Source of the DNA: Bacteroidales bacterium
Lineage (GTDB): Bacteria > Bacteroidota > Bacteroidia > Bacteroidales > ML635J-15
DNA length: 20,080 nt
Direction: 5' to 3'
NCBI GenBank assembly: GCA_023228725.1
Contig: JALOAQ010000053.1
Span: 1 to 20,080, forward strand
The notes under the pieces are model-generated. The model was given only the letters and a program-made list of their open reading frames with translations, had not been told where the DNA came from and ran no database searches. Shown one piece after another: positions 6,131-15,922 of this stretch. Position 1 is the first letter of the stretch. The number at the start of each line of letters is the position of its first letter. Made by a program: the position numbers and the translations under genes.

Positions 6131-7135
6131 ATGGCAAATAAAACTGATGATATTAAAAAAGAAAAACTAAAAGCCGTTCAGTTGGCTATGGGAAAAATAG
6201 AAAAAGATTATGGAAAAGGTTCTATAATGATGCTTGGTTCTCAACCGGTAGAAGAAATTCCTGTTATTAAATCAGGCTCTATAGCCTTGGATATTGCTTT
6301 AGGCGTTGGTGGTTATCCACGTGGCAGAGTAGTTGAAATTTATGGTCCTGAATCATCTGGAAAAACAACTTTAGCTATTCATGCTATTGCAGAAGCTCAA
6401 AAAGCCGGAGGAATTGCTGCTATCATAGATGCAGAGCATGCTTTTGACAGATCTTATTCTGAAAAACTTGGAGTTGACGTAGAAAATTTAATAATTTCTC
6501 AACCCGACAATGGCGAGCAAGCTTTAGAAATTACTGATAATCTAATTCGCTCCGGAGCTATTGATATTATTGTAATTGACTCTGTTGCTGCTCTTACGCC
6601 TCGTGCCGAAATAGAAGGAGAAATGGGTGATTCTAAAATGGGTTTACAAGCAAGACTTATGTCGCAAGCCTTACGTAAATTAACCGCTAGCATAAATAAA
6701 ACAAATACATGTTGTATTTTTATAAATCAGCTTCGCGAAAAAATTGGCGTTATGTTTGGAAACCCTGAAACCACAACTGGTGGTAATGCTTTAAAGTTTT
6801 ATTCTTCTATTCGCATAGACATTCGCAGAGCAGGACAACTTAAAGATACTGAAGACATTACAGGAAACAGAACAAAAGTTAAAGTTGTGAAAAATAAAGT
6901 AGCTCCGCCATTTAGAAAAGCAGAATTTGACATAATGTATGGAGAGGGAATTAGTAGAATTGGAGAAATTATTGACTTAGGCGTTGAGTTAGAAATTATT
7001 AAAAAAAGTGGCTCTTGGTTTAGCTATGGCGAAACTAAATTAGGACAAGGTAGAGATGCAGTTAAAAACATATTGACTGACAACCCCGAGCTTATGTCTG
7101 AAATCGAAAATAAAATTATTGAAAAACTAAAGTAA
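6131..7135 (+). CDS. recA: Recombinase RecA
   Basis: A 334-residue RecA, the ATP-dependent strand-exchange protein of homologous recombination. Walker A is at residues 72-79 (GPESSGKT), Walker B at 145-151 (DIIVIDS), and the RecA signature ALRKLTASI at 180-188. L1 is near MGDSKMGLQARLM (165-177) and L2 near MFGNPETTTGGNALKFYSS (208-226). There is no intein. The C-terminal tail is short (ends EIENKIIEKLK) and lacks the long acidic end of E. coli RecA. It sits between bcp (11 bp upstream) and the TPR lipoprotein gene (1 bp downstream). No LexA-type operator was seen in front of the operon, so SOS control is not evident. Confidence 0.98.
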   Translation: MANKTDDIKKEKLKAVQLAMGKIEKDYGKGSIMMLGSQPVEEIPVIKSGSIALDIALGVGGYPRGRVVEIYGPESSGKTTLAIHAIAEAQKAGGIAAIIDAEHAFDRSYSEKLGVDVENLIISQPDNGEQALEITDNLIRSGAIDIIVIDSVAALTPRAEIEGEMGDSKMGLQARLMSQALRKLTASINKTNTCCIFINQLREKIGVMFGNPETTTGGNALKFYSSIRIDIRRAGQLKDTEDITGNRTKVKVVKNKVAPPFRKAEFDIMYGEGISRIGEIIDLGVELEIIKKSGSWFSYGETKLGQGRDAVKNILTDNPELMSEIENKIIEKLK

Positions 7136-7136
7136 A

Positions 7137-8156
7137 ATGCTTAAATATTTTTTCATTCTAAGTGTTCCGTTTTTATTTTTACTTTCTTGTAATAATCATA
7201 AAACTAAAATTGGAGAAGATATTTTAAATGATTCAACATTAAGTATTGAACACTTAGATAAGCTAATTCGTGAAAACCCTAATAATGCTAAATTTTACTT
7301 AAAAAGGTCTGAACTTTATTTAGCTAAAGAAAAAAATATAGAAAAGGCTATTTTAGATATGGAAACTGCTTTAAGAGTCGATACAACAATGCAAGAGGTT
7401 TATATTAAACTTGCAGACTTATATTTGGCAAACGCAAATTCGGAAATGTCTAAAAAAGTTTTGGAGCGTTGTTTAAAACGCTATCCGTTTAATGTAGATG
7501 CAAGAATAGATTTAGCTAAAATTTATTTTTATGTTCAGATGTATCAAGAAGCTATGTCTGAAATTTTAAAAATTGAAGCAAATAATTTACAAAACACAGA
7601 CTCTTATTTTGTTAAAGCACTTATTTTAAACGAAACTTTTGCTTATCAAGATGCTATCACAGCTTTAAAAAAATCTATTGACTATGATAATAAAAATTGG
7701 GAGGCTTATAATTTAATAGGAATGATTTATGCCAAACTTGATGATAGTTTAGCATTAGATTTTTATAAAACAGCAGCAAGCTTATTTCCTGAAAATGATG
7801 AAGTTCAATTTAATTCTGCTTGGGTTCACCAACAATTTGGAGAGCTTACAAAAGCTATAGAATTTTATGACAATGCCATAAGTATAGATAGTTCATATTA
7901 TGAAGCATATTATAATGCAGGTTTTATTTATGCAAATGATTTAAAAGATTATTTTAAGGCAATTGATTATTTTTCTAAAGCCATAGCTTGTGATCCATTC
8001 TCACATAAAGCTTGGTATAATAGAGGATATTCTTATGAGCAAACCTCTCAACTAAAATTAGCCGAAGAGGATTATAGGCAAAGTTTAAAAATTCATCCTA
8101 ATTATGAACCTGCAGTTGAAGGAATTAATATTGTAATTGATAAACAAAGAAAATAA
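7137..8156 (+). CDS. TPR-repeat lipoprotein
   Basis: A 339-residue protein with a type II signal peptide: a hydrophobic start and lipobox LLSC with Cys18 as the lipidated residue. From about residue 38 onward it consists of TPR-like helical repeats. Segments such as NAKFYLKRSELYLAKEKN, YYEAYYNAGFIYAND and HKAWYNRGYSYEQTSQLK show the Gly/Ala-Tyr pattern of TPR helices A and B, about seven repeats in all. TPR scaffolds bind other proteins; this one would sit on the periplasmic face of a membrane or on the outer membrane. The partner is unknown. It starts 1 bp after the recA stop, implying translational coupling, and the S9 peptidase follows. Confidence 0.85.
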   Translation: MLKYFFILSVPFLFLLSCNNHKTKIGEDILNDSTLSIEHLDKLIRENPNNAKFYLKRSELYLAKEKNIEKAILDMETALRVDTTMQEVYIKLADLYLANANSEMSKKVLERCLKRYPFNVDARIDLAKIYFYVQMYQEAMSEILKIEANNLQNTDSYFVKALILNETFAYQDAITALKKSIDYDNKNWEAYNLIGMIYAKLDDSLALDFYKTAASLFPENDEVQFNSAWVHQQFGELTKAIEFYDNAISIDSSYYEAYYNAGFIYANDLKDYFKAIDYFSKAIACDPFSHKAWYNRGYSYEQTSQLKLAEEDYRQSLKIHPNYEPAVEGINIVIDKQRK

Positions 8157-8172
8157 ATTTAATTATATTGTT

Positions 8173-10287
8173 ATGAAAGCACAAAACTTAGTTTTTATTT
8201 TGGTAATTATTTTAATAATGTCATGCTCTTCTAAAAAAAATGAAGAAAATCAAATTTCTGAAAATGACTTTATGCCTAATGTTGAACTTTCGCAAGAAGA
8301 AATTGATAATGGAATTTTAACTCCTGAGATTTTATGGAAATTTGGAAGAATTAGCGACCCACAATTAAGTCCGGATAAAACAAATATTGTATATAATATT
8401 ACTTATTATGATATTGAGAAAAATCGTGGTTTTACAAATATTTATACAATACCTGCTAAAGGTGGAGAAGTCAAGCGACTAACAGGTGGAGAGAATTCTT
8501 TTTTCAATCCAAGATGGACTAATGATGGAAAGAAAATTTTATATTTAACTGACTTAACAGAATCTGTTCAACTTTGGTCTATGAATGCAGACGGAAGCGA
8601 GAAAACACAAATTTCGGACTTGGATTATGATATAAATTCATTTAAACTTTCGCCAAAAGAAGACAAAATTTTGTTTATTGCAGATGTGAAATTAGAACAA
8701 AATCCTCAAGATATTTATCCTGATTTACCTAATACTAAAGTAATTATAGCAGAAGATTTAATGTATAGACATTGGAATGCTTGGTCTGACGATTCTTACT
8801 CACATATTTTTGTTGCAGATTTTGATGGAAATTCTGTTGAAAATATTTATGATATTATGAAAGATCAGAAGTTTGACGCTCCAATGAGTCCATATTTTGA
8901 CGATTCTGAATTGACTTGGAGTCCTGACGGTAAAAAAATAGCTTATACTTGCAAAAAAATGTCTGGAAAGGAATATGCAAAAAGCACTGATTCAGATATT
9001 TATCTTTACGACTTAGAAACTAAGACAACAAGCAATCTAACTCAAGGTATGCCTGGTTATGATTTCTATCCTGTTTTTTCTCCTGACTCAAAATATATTG
9101 CTTGGACAAGCATGGAAACTCCTGGTTATGAGGCAGATAAAGAAAGGTTGTTTATCATGAATTTAGAAAATGGTGAAAAAGAATATTTAACTAAAAATTT
9201 TGATTATGGAGCAAGTAATATACTTTGGCCTGAAATTGATGGCGAATTTGAGAATTTATATTTTATATCTTGTTTAAATGCAAGACAGCAAATTTTTAAA
9301 ATTAATTCTAAAACTCGCGAAATTATTCAAATAACAGATGGCGATCACGATATAACATCAATACAATGGGGTGATAATGAGTTTATTGCAGAAAAAATGT
9401 CTATAAAATTAGCTACAGAAATTTTTTCTTTCGACCAATACGGCAAAGAAACACAAATTACTTTCACCAATAAAAACATTTATGATAATATAAATTTCAG
9501 TAATTATAAAGAAGTTTGGATTCCGACAACAGATGGTAAAAAAATGCTTACATGGGTAATTCTACCACCTAATTTTGATGAAACTAAGCAATATCCTGCA
9601 ATTTTATATTGTCAAGGTGGACCTCAATCTGCTGTTTCGCAATTTTTCTCTTATAGATGGAATTTTCAAATTATGGCAGCCAACGGATATGTTGTAATTG
9701 CACCAAATAGAAGAGGCTTACCTGGTTTTGGTTCTGAATGGAATAAACAAATTTCTGGAGACTATGGTGGGCAAAATATGAAAGATTATATGTCGGCTGT
9801 AAACTATATGAAAAAAGAAAATTTTATTGATGAAAACCGAATAGGTGCTGTAGGTGCAAGTTATGGCGGATTTTCTGTATTTTGGTTAGCTGGTCATAAT
9901 CAAGACCAAACTTTTAAAGCTTTTATTTCTCACTGCGGAATGTTTAATTTAGAATCTCAATATTCAGCTACAGAAGAAATGTTTTTTGTAAACCACGACC
10001 TTGGAGGAGCGTATTGGGAAAAAGATAATAAAATTGCTCAAAATTCTTATGCAAACTCTCCACATAGATTTGTACAAAATTGGAATACGCCTATTTTAAT
10101 AATTACCGGCGGAAACGATTTTAGAATTCCATATACAGAAAGTTTGCAAGCATTTAATTCGGCTCAACTTTTAGGTATTGAATCAAAATTATTGGTTTTC
10201 CCGGAAGAAACCCATTTTGTTTTAAAACCTCAAAATAGTATTTTATGGCAAAGAGAATTTAAAGCTTGGTTGGATAAATATTTGTAA
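8173..10287 (+). CDS. Lipoprotein S9 family prolyl oligopeptidase/DPP-like peptidase
   Basis: A 704-residue serine peptidase. I start it at the ATG at 8173 rather than 8137, because this begins directly with a signal sequence ending in lipobox IMSC (Cys18), and because it removes a 20-bp overlap with the TPR gene. The N-terminal half is a beta-propeller with PD40-type blades (LSPDKTNIVYN, WSPDGKKIAYTC, FSPDSKYIAWTS). The C-terminal alpha/beta-hydrolase domain carries the triad: Ser563 in GASYGGF, Asp649 in GGNDFRIPY and His681 in EETHFVL. Family knowledge: such enzymes cleave peptides after proline or release dipeptides; in this phylum surface or periplasmic versions take part in peptide use. 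Last gene of the bcp operon; its stop is 6 bp from the rodA stop. Confidence 0.92.
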   Translation: MKAQNLVFILVIILIMSCSSKKNEENQISENDFMPNVELSQEEIDNGILTPEILWKFGRISDPQLSPDKTNIVYNITYYDIEKNRGFTNIYTIPAKGGEVKRLTGGENSFFNPRWTNDGKKILYLTDLTESVQLWSMNADGSEKTQISDLDYDINSFKLSPKEDKILFIADVKLEQNPQDIYPDLPNTKVIIAEDLMYRHWNAWSDDSYSHIFVADFDGNSVENIYDIMKDQKFDAPMSPYFDDSELTWSPDGKKIAYTCKKMSGKEYAKSTDSDIYLYDLETKTTSNLTQGMPGYDFYPVFSPDSKYIAWTSMETPGYEADKERLFIMNLENGEKEYLTKNFDYGASNILWPEIDGEFENLYFISCLNARQQIFKINSKTREIIQITDGDHDITSIQWGDNEFIAEKMSIKLATEIFSFDQYGKETQITFTNKNIYDNINFSNYKEVWIPTTDGKKMLTWVILPPNFDETKQYPAILYCQGGPQSAVSQFFSYRWNFQIMAANGYVVIAPNRRGLPGFGSEWNKQISGDYGGQNMKDYMSAVNYMKKENFIDENRIGAVGASYGGFSVFWLAGHNQDQTFKAFISHCGMFNLESQYSATEEMFFVNHDLGGAYWEKDNKIAQNSYANSPHRFVQNWNTPILIITGGNDFRIPYTESLQAFNSAQLLGIESKLLVFPEETHFVLKPQNSILWQREFKAWLDKYL

Positions 10288-10296
10288 AATATTTTA
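10285..10296. other. Palindrome formed by two convergent stop codons
   Basis: TAAAATATTTTA is a perfect 12-bp palindrome whose ends are the TAA of the plus-strand S9 peptidase gene (10285-10287) and the TAA of the minus-strand rodA (10294-10296). There is no GC-rich stem between the genes, so no conventional bidirectional terminator is apparent; transcripts probably run into one another. Confidence 0.6.
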
Positions 10297-11727
10297 TCTA
10301 AAAACTTGTAATCTATCAGAATCTAATTTAAGAAAAATAAATAAAAGTATTGTAAAAGCCCAAAGTGAGGAGCCTCCATAACTAAAAAATGGCAAAGGTA
10401 TTCCAATTACTGGGGCTAAACCAATTGTCATAGCAATATTTATGGCAACATGAAAAAACAAAATAGACACTAAACCATAGCCGTAAATTCTACTAAATGC
10501 TGACCTCTGCCTTTCGGCAAGAAAAATTAATCTTAATATTAAAAACGCAAATAAAAATAAAACTAAACTTGAACCTAAAAGTCCCCATTCTTCGCCAATA
10601 GTACAAAAGATAAAATCTGTACTTTGCTCTGGAACAAAATTATATTTGGTTTGAGTACCTTTTAAAAAACCTTTTCCTGTTAGCCCACCTGAGCCTATTG
10701 CTATTTTTGATTGGTTTACATTATATCCAATTCCCAATGGATCAGAGCTAAGACCTAATAATTCATTAATTCTATTTTGTTGATGCTGTTGTAAAATATT
10801 ATTAAAAACAAAATCAACAGATAAAACAAAAATTGCAACACCAATTATTATTGATAGAAATAAAATAATGTTTTTATTTTTTTTGATAATAAATAAAACT
10901 AACATTAATAAAGACATTAAAGCTGTATTAATAATCGCCAAAAGTAAAGTTTTATCACTAAAAATATTAGTATATCTATATAAGATAAATGAAATTACAG
11001 CCAAAGCTATAGCCGTATAAAAAATTATTTTTCTTTGATATGAGCGTACATTTATTATTGTAAATCCAATTACATTTAAAGCTAAGCTTATAAATAATAG
11101 TAGCTCGATATTTGTAATTAAAGCCAAAATAAAAAATAAGATTAAAGAAAAAGCGGTAATAAAAATAACTTTATTCATACCTTCTCTAAATAAAACAAAA
11201 ATAAACGCAAAAAACACTAAAGCAGAACCGGTATCATTTTGTAAAAAAATAAAGCTAATTGGTAAAGTAAAAATTATAATGATTTTTATTATATCAGAGA
11301 GCTTATCAAATTTAAAGTTCTCGTTGCTAAGTAGTCGAGCTAGGGCTAGGCATACTGTTATTTTAGTAAATTCAACAGGTTGAATTCTAAAATCTCCTAT
11401 TTGGAACCAAGATTTTGATGCATTTACTTCTATGCCAAAAAATAAAACGCTTAATAAAAGTATAATTCCAACTGCATATAAAACATAAGCAAAAGATGAG
11501 AAAAATTTACTGTCTATTATTAGTGTTAAACTTGCGATTACAATAGCTGCACCTATCCATATTAGTTGTTTTCCATATTTTTGTGAAATATCAAAAATGC
11601 TCACATGAGACTCGTCATAAGTGGCAGAATAGATATTTATCCAACCTAAAAATACAAGAATAAGGTATATAAATATAGAAGTCCAATCAATATTACTTAA
11701 AGTATTTCCTCTTTTACCAATTGCCAT
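10294..11727 (-). CDS. rodA: SEDS peptidoglycan glycosyltransferase RodA
   Basis: A 477-residue multi-pass membrane protein of the FtsW/RodA/SpoVE family, which polymerises lipid II into glycan strands for lateral wall growth together with PBP2. Conserved blocks: SWFQIGDFRIQPVEFTK (106-122), LQNDTGSALV, GSGGLTGKGFLKGTQ and FVPEQSTDFIF. Asp371 in the last aligns by eye with the catalytic SEDS aspartate. PLPFFSYGGSSLW lies near the C-terminus. It is longer than E. coli RodA (370) because of extra hydrophobic segments between about residues 185 and 300, a feature I believe is usual in Bacteroidota. The ATG overlaps the PBP2 stop by one base (TAATG), so translation is probably coupled. Last gene of the mre operon. 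Confidence 0.95.
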   Translation of the reverse strand: MAIGKRGNTLSNIDWTSIFIYLILVFLGWINIYSATYDESHVSIFDISQKYGKQLIWIGAAIVIASLTLIIDSKFFSSFAYVLYAVGIILLLSVLFFGIEVNASKSWFQIGDFRIQPVEFTKITVCLALARLLSNENFKFDKLSDIIKIIIIFTLPISFIFLQNDTGSALVFFAFIFVLFREGMNKVIFITAFSLILFFILALITNIELLLFISLALNVIGFTIINVRSYQRKIIFYTAIALAVISFILYRYTNIFSDKTLLLAIINTALMSLLMLVLFIIKKNKNIILFLSIIIGVAIFVLSVDFVFNNILQQHQQNRINELLGLSSDPLGIGYNVNQSKIAIGSGGLTGKGFLKGTQTKYNFVPEQSTDFIFCTIGEEWGLLGSSLVLFLFAFLILRLIFLAERQRSAFSRIYGYGLVSILFFHVAINIAMTIGLAPVIGIPLPFFSYGGSSLWAFTILLFIFLKLDSDRLQVFR

Positions 11728-13529
11728 TAGTTTAAAATTTCTGTTTCTATAATTCTTTTTTCCAAATATATATCATTTACATATCCTCTAATGTATTTTT
11801 CTATCATTAATCTAGATATTGGTGCTGCCCAAGTTCCTCCAAATCCAGCATTTTCAACATACACAGCTATTGCAATTTGTGGGTCGTCTTTTGGAGCAAA
11901 AGCTATAAATACTGAATGGTCTTTTCCTTTATTTTGTGCAGTTCCTGTTTTTCCACAAACTCTTATATCCGTCAATCTTGCATAGCCACCGGTTCCAAAA
12001 TCATCATTAACGGCATAATCCATTCCTTTTACAACTTCTTCAAAATATTCTTTATCAAAAGGTGTAAATGTTTTTTGTGTATTTTCTCCAATATAATCTT
12101 CATCTTCAATTTTTTTTAAAATATGCGGATAATAATAAAATCCTCTATTTGCTATTATTGCACAAAAATTTGCCATTTGCAAAGGCGAGACTAATACTTC
12201 GCCTTGTCCTATGCTCAAAGAATAAATAGTAGAAAAAGCCCATCTATGTTTTCCATACCATTTATCGTAATATTCTGCACTGGGAATTAGTCCTTTATTT
12301 ACACTTGGCAGACCAATATCAAAAGAATGATTAAAGCCTAAAGTCATAATTTTATCCTTCCACAAATCTATTCCTATTCTAGAATCTTTGAAAATACTTT
12401 TTTCTATTCCTCTTTGAATAATGTTTCTAAAAACAAAATAAAAATATGGATTGCAAGAATATTGAATCGCTCTGGCAATACCGTTAGCCGGAGGGTGTCC
12501 GTGGCAACCAATTTTAGAAACATCGCATGGAAAATAAGAATTGGTTTTTATTAAGCCATCTTGTAATGCAACAAGAGCATTTGCAATTTTAAAAATAGAA
12601 CCTGGAGGATAAGTTGAAGAAACTGCCCTATTAATTAAAGGTCGCGTTGGAGAATTTAAAAGGCTATCATAATTTTTACCTCTTTCTCTACCAACAAGCA
12701 GTTGGGGGTCATAGCTAGGGCTTGAAACTAAAGCTAAAATTTCGCCAGTTTTAGGTTGAATAGCAACAATACTTCCTGTTTTATTTTTCATTAAAAGTTC
12801 TCCATATCTTTGCAACTCAATGTCTATAGTTAAATATATGTCTTTACCAGGGATTGCAGCTTTGTCATATTTCCCTTCATAATATGGACCTTGGATATTA
12901 CTACTTACATCTACTAAAAATATTTGCACCCCTTTACTTCCTCTCAATACATTTTCATAATATTTCTCCACACCGCTTTTTCCTATATAATCTCCACCGC
13001 TATAATATCCGTCATTTTCAAGAGTTTCCAAATCTATTTCACCAATATCTCCAAGTATGTGAGCTGCAACTCCTTCATTATATTTTCTTAAAGTTCTTGC
13101 TTGAACAAAAAAGCCGGGATATTTATATAGATGTTCTTGCAAAACTGCGTATTGAGTAGAATTAATTTGTTTGTGAAAAATTGAAGGTCTATAAATCGAA
13201 TACTTTTTACAATTTTCAAATTTTGCATAAAAATCCTCTATACTAATATTAATATCACTACATAAACTTAAAGTGTCAAATTCATACATATTTCGTGGAA
13301 CTAACATTAAGTCGTAGGCAGCCTCGTTACAAACAAGCAAAACAGAATTTCTATCATAAATCAATCCACGACCAGGATATACCACAACATGTCTTTGTGA
13401 ATTATTGTCGGAAGATTGTTTTAGGGATTTATCAAAAATTTGGATATAAAAAAGTTTTATAAAAATAGCAATAAAAATTGTTAAAATAATTATGCCAACA
13501 ACGTATTTTCTTTTACTAAAATGGCTCAT
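11727..13529 (-). CDS. mrdA: Penicillin-binding protein 2, elongation transpeptidase
   Basis: A 600-residue class B PBP that cross-links new glycan strands during rod elongation and forms the enzyme pair with RodA. There is one N-terminal membrane helix (residues 8-28), then a pedestal/dimerisation domain (ARTLRKYNEG, AAHILGDIGEI, GKSGVEKYYENVLRGSKG). The transpeptidase domain carries the active-site SxxK (Ser311, Lys314, in PPGSIFK), SxN (Ser358-Asn360, in YSCNPY) and KTG (527-529, in CGKTGTAQ). Two further cysteines (335 and 342) precede the SCN motif. The stop overlaps the rodA start; mreD ends 1 bp before this ATG. The length matches other family members (about 600-630). Confidence 0.95.
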   Translation of the reverse strand: MSHFSKRKYVVGIIILTIFIAIFIKLFYIQIFDKSLKQSSDNNSQRHVVVYPGRGLIYDRNSVLLVCNEAAYDLMLVPRNMYEFDTLSLCSDINISIEDFYAKFENCKKYSIYRPSIFHKQINSTQYAVLQEHLYKYPGFFVQARTLRKYNEGVAAHILGDIGEIDLETLENDGYYSGGDYIGKSGVEKYYENVLRGSKGVQIFLVDVSSNIQGPYYEGKYDKAAIPGKDIYLTIDIELQRYGELLMKNKTGSIVAIQPKTGEILALVSSPSYDPQLLVGRERGKNYDSLLNSPTRPLINRAVSSTYPPGSIFKIANALVALQDGLIKTNSYFPCDVSKIGCHGHPPANGIARAIQYSCNPYFYFVFRNIIQRGIEKSIFKDSRIGIDLWKDKIMTLGFNHSFDIGLPSVNKGLIPSAEYYDKWYGKHRWAFSTIYSLSIGQGEVLVSPLQMANFCAIIANRGFYYYPHILKKIEDEDYIGENTQKTFTPFDKEYFEEVVKGMDYAVNDDFGTGGYARLTDIRVCGKTGTAQNKGKDHSVFIAFAPKDDPQIAIAVYVENAGFGGTWAAPISRLMIEKYIRGYVNDIYLEKRIIETEILN

Positions 13530-13530
13530 A

Positions 13531-14034
13531 TTATTTCTTCATTATTAATAAATGTCCCATAATAATAAATAATAATGATGCAAAAACGCTGAATACAATT
13601 TTTATAAAAGTATGTCCAAAATTATAAAAACTCCAAGTATCAAGAATAATTAAAAAAGTATGATGTAGCAAAATTAAACTAATAGCATATTTAAAAAACC
13701 ATTTAAAACCATAATTAATAATTCCTAAGTTTTTATTAAGCTCATATCCATCATGAGGGGAAAACCCTCTTAAGATTGATGGCCTAAAATAAGTCATAAA
13801 TACAGTAGCTGCCGCATGTATGCCAAGTGTAGAATTAAATACATCTACAGTAATTCCGAGTAAAAACCCAAGAAGCAAAACTATATTTTTGTTTAAATCA
13901 ACTGGCAACAATAAAATAAACAGAATATATACATAAACATTAAAATATCCATAAAAATAAGCTTTATCAAAAATCAAAACTTGAAATAGAAAAGAAATAA
14001 TAAACAATAATATATATTTTAAAATTCTTTTCAT
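13531..14034 (-). CDS. mreD: Rod-shape-determining protein MreD
   Basis: A 167-residue integral membrane protein with about five or six hydrophobic segments (ILLFIISFLFQVLIF at the start, YVYILFILLLPV, IVLLLGFLLGITVDVF, YAISLILLHHTFLIIL, IVFSVFASLLFIIMGHL). The segment GFLLGITVDVFNSTLGIHAAATVFMTYFRP is the conserved MreD core. It has little sequence conservation overall, but size, topology and position between mreC (1 bp upstream) and the PBP2 gene (1 bp downstream) make the call secure. MreD bridges the MreB/MreC scaffold and the wall synthases in the inner membrane. Confidence 0.9.
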   Translation of the reverse strand: MKRILKYILLFIISFLFQVLIFDKAYFYGYFNVYVYILFILLLPVDLNKNIVLLLGFLLGITVDVFNSTLGIHAAATVFMTYFRPSILRGFSPHDGYELNKNLGIINYGFKWFFKYAISLILLHHTFLIILDTWSFYNFGHTFIKIVFSVFASLLFIIMGHLLIMKK

Positions 14035-14035
14035 T

Positions 14036-14839
14036 TTACTCAGTTTTAGTTTTTAAAGTTTTTAGTTCATTTACAAAGTCGTTTTTTATAATATAAACAT
14101 GATTTAAATTATGGAAATCAGTAAACAAACTAATAGTAATAGTGTAGAATTTATCAGACTCATTTGTTTTAAAGTTTTTGATTACACCCACTGGCAGTCC
14201 TTCAGGAAATATTAAAGAAAATCCTGTTGTAACAATTTTGTCACCTTTATTCAATGATACATATGCAGGAATTTCGCTTAAAATTGCTTCTGTCGGCGAA
14301 TTTGCATTCCAAGTTAATGAGCCAAAATAATTATTTTTCTCTAATTTAACGCTTAAAGCAGATTCTTTGTTAATTATAGGCATAATAGTAGAGAAGTTTT
14401 CGCTAACGCTAACAACAAGACCAACAACTCCGTTAGAACTAATCACAGCCATTTCTTGTTTTATTCCGTGATTTGTGCCTTTATCAACACAGATAAAATT
14501 ATTTGATTTATTTACAGAAATATTTATAACTTTTGCAGCAATATATTCAAACCCACTTTTATTTATAGAAGGAAGTTTTTCGTTTCTATATTTCTCAAGA
14601 TTATTCCTAAGATTTTGATTTTCAAGCAAAAGAGAGTCGTTAATATTTCTTAAATTAAAATATTCCTTAACATTTTGCCATTTATTTAGTATTTTGCCAC
14701 TAACTTGATTAGCAGAATTAAAATAACTCACTCTTTGGAAAGGGGAATTAGAAAAAACAAAAATAAAAGATATTATCAGTAGTATGATAAAAAGAATAGT
14801 GTAAGAATATTTAAAAATAAAATTTATTAAATTTCTCAT
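14036..14839 (-). CDS. mreC: Rod-shape-determining protein MreC
   Basis: A 267-residue bitopic membrane protein: membrane helix at residues 12-30, a coiled-coil stretch at about 55-88 (NINDSLLLENQNLRNNLEKYRNE), and then the periplasmic beta-barrel domains typical of MreC (AAKVINISVNKSNNFICVDKGTNHGI, MAVISSNGVVGLVVSVSENFSTIMPIIN, GDKIVTTGFSLIFPEGLPVGVI). It links cytoplasmic MreB filaments to PBP2 and RodA in the envelope. The length is within the family range. mreB ends 9 bp upstream and mreD starts 1 bp after its stop. Confidence 0.94.
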   Translation of the reverse strand: MRNLINFIFKYSYTILFIILLIISFIFVFSNSPFQRVSYFNSANQVSGKILNKWQNVKEYFNLRNINDSLLLENQNLRNNLEKYRNEKLPSINKSGFEYIAAKVINISVNKSNNFICVDKGTNHGIKQEMAVISSNGVVGLVVSVSENFSTIMPIINKESALSVKLEKNNYFGSLTWNANSPTEAILSEIPAYVSLNKGDKIVTTGFSLIFPEGLPVGVIKNFKTNESDKFYTITISLFTDFHNLNHVYIIKNDFVNELKTLKTKTE

Positions 14840-14848
14840 CTTTCATTT

Positions 14849-15871
14849 TTAGCGAATTAAAAACGGAAATTTTTCAACATTTTTAAGAGCTATACCTGTG
14901 CCTCTTGCTACTGCATGTAATGGGTCTTCTGCTACATAAAAAGGGATATTAGTTTTGTCTGATAATCTTTTGTCTAATCCTCTTAGTAAAGCACCGCCAC
15001 CGGCTAAGAACACTCCCTTTGTAAAAATATCAGAATACAATTCTGGTGGAGTTAATTCTAAAACACTCATAATTGCAGTTTCTAATTTTGATATAGATTT
15101 GTCTAAGCAATGAGCAATCTCTTGGTAAGAAACCGGAATTTCAATTGGTAAAGCTGTCATTTGATGAGGACCTCTAACTATGTAATCAGGTGGTGGATTA
15201 TCTAATTCCGGAATTGCAGCCCCGACGTTTATTTTTATTTCTTCAGCAGTTCTATCACCAATTTTTATATTGTGTTGCCTTCTCATATATTCTTGGATGT
15301 CTTCAGTAAAATCATCACCTGCAATTCTTATAGAGCGGTTGCATACAATACCGCCTAAAGAAATCACAGCAACTTCTGTAGAACCTCCTCCAATATCTAC
15401 TACCATATTTCCTTGAGGCGCTTCAACGTCCATTCCTATACCAATTGCTGCAGCCATAGGTTCATAAATCATATAAACTTCACGACCCCCGGCATGTTCT
15501 GAAGAGTCTCTAACAGCACGAAGTTCAACTTCTGTAGAACCAGAAGGAATACAAATAACCATTTTTAAAGAAGGATTAAACCACGAACGTCTTTTATTCA
15601 TCATTTTAATCATTCCACGAATCATTAGTTCAGCTGAATTAAAATCTGCAATAACACCATCGCGTAAAGGACGGACAGTTTTTATTCCTTCATGTGTTTT
15701 CCCGTGCATTTGACGGGCTTTATGACCTATTGCTACTAACTTTCCACTTCTTTCATCTAAAGCTACAATAGAGGGTTCGTCAACAACCACTTTATCATTA
15801 TGTATTAAAATGGTGTTAGCTGTGCCTAAATCCATTGCTATTTCTTGTTGTAAAAACGAAAACAAACCCAT
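14849..15871 (-). CDS. mreB: Actin-like rod-shape protein MreB
   Basis: A 340-residue bacterial actin that forms short membrane-attached filaments directing lateral wall synthesis. The short amphipathic N-terminus (MGLFSFLQQEIAMDL) leads into the phosphate-1 loop (DLGTANT, 14-20). Phosphate-2 is DIGGGSTEV (159-167) and the adenosine loop GGGALLRGL (291-299). RPLRDGVIADF and YEPMAAAIG are also canonical. It is the first gene of the mreBCD-mrdA-rodA operon; upstream are a -7 match and a 19-bp palindrome at 15923-15946. Confidence 0.97.
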   Translation of the reverse strand: MGLFSFLQQEIAMDLGTANTILIHNDKVVVDEPSIVALDERSGKLVAIGHKARQMHGKTHEGIKTVRPLRDGVIADFNSAELMIRGMIKMMNKRRSWFNPSLKMVICIPSGSTEVELRAVRDSSEHAGGREVYMIYEPMAAAIGIGMDVEAPQGNMVVDIGGGSTEVAVISLGGIVCNRSIRIAGDDFTEDIQEYMRRQHNIKIGDRTAEEIKINVGAAIPELDNPPPDYIVRGPHQMTALPIEIPVSYQEIAHCLDKSISKLETAIMSVLELTPPELYSDIFTKGVFLAGGGALLRGLDKRLSDKTNIPFYVAEDPLHAVARGTGIALKNVEKFPFLIR

Positions 15872-15922
15872 AAAAATAATATTTAATTAATTGTGCAAAA
15901 TAATTATATTTTTTTTAAAACA

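Noticed and set aside
8137..8172. Upstream start for the S9 peptidase
   Set aside because: It would add 12 polar residues before the signal peptide and overlap the TPR gene by 20 bp; the ATG at 8173 starts directly with a lipoprotein signal.
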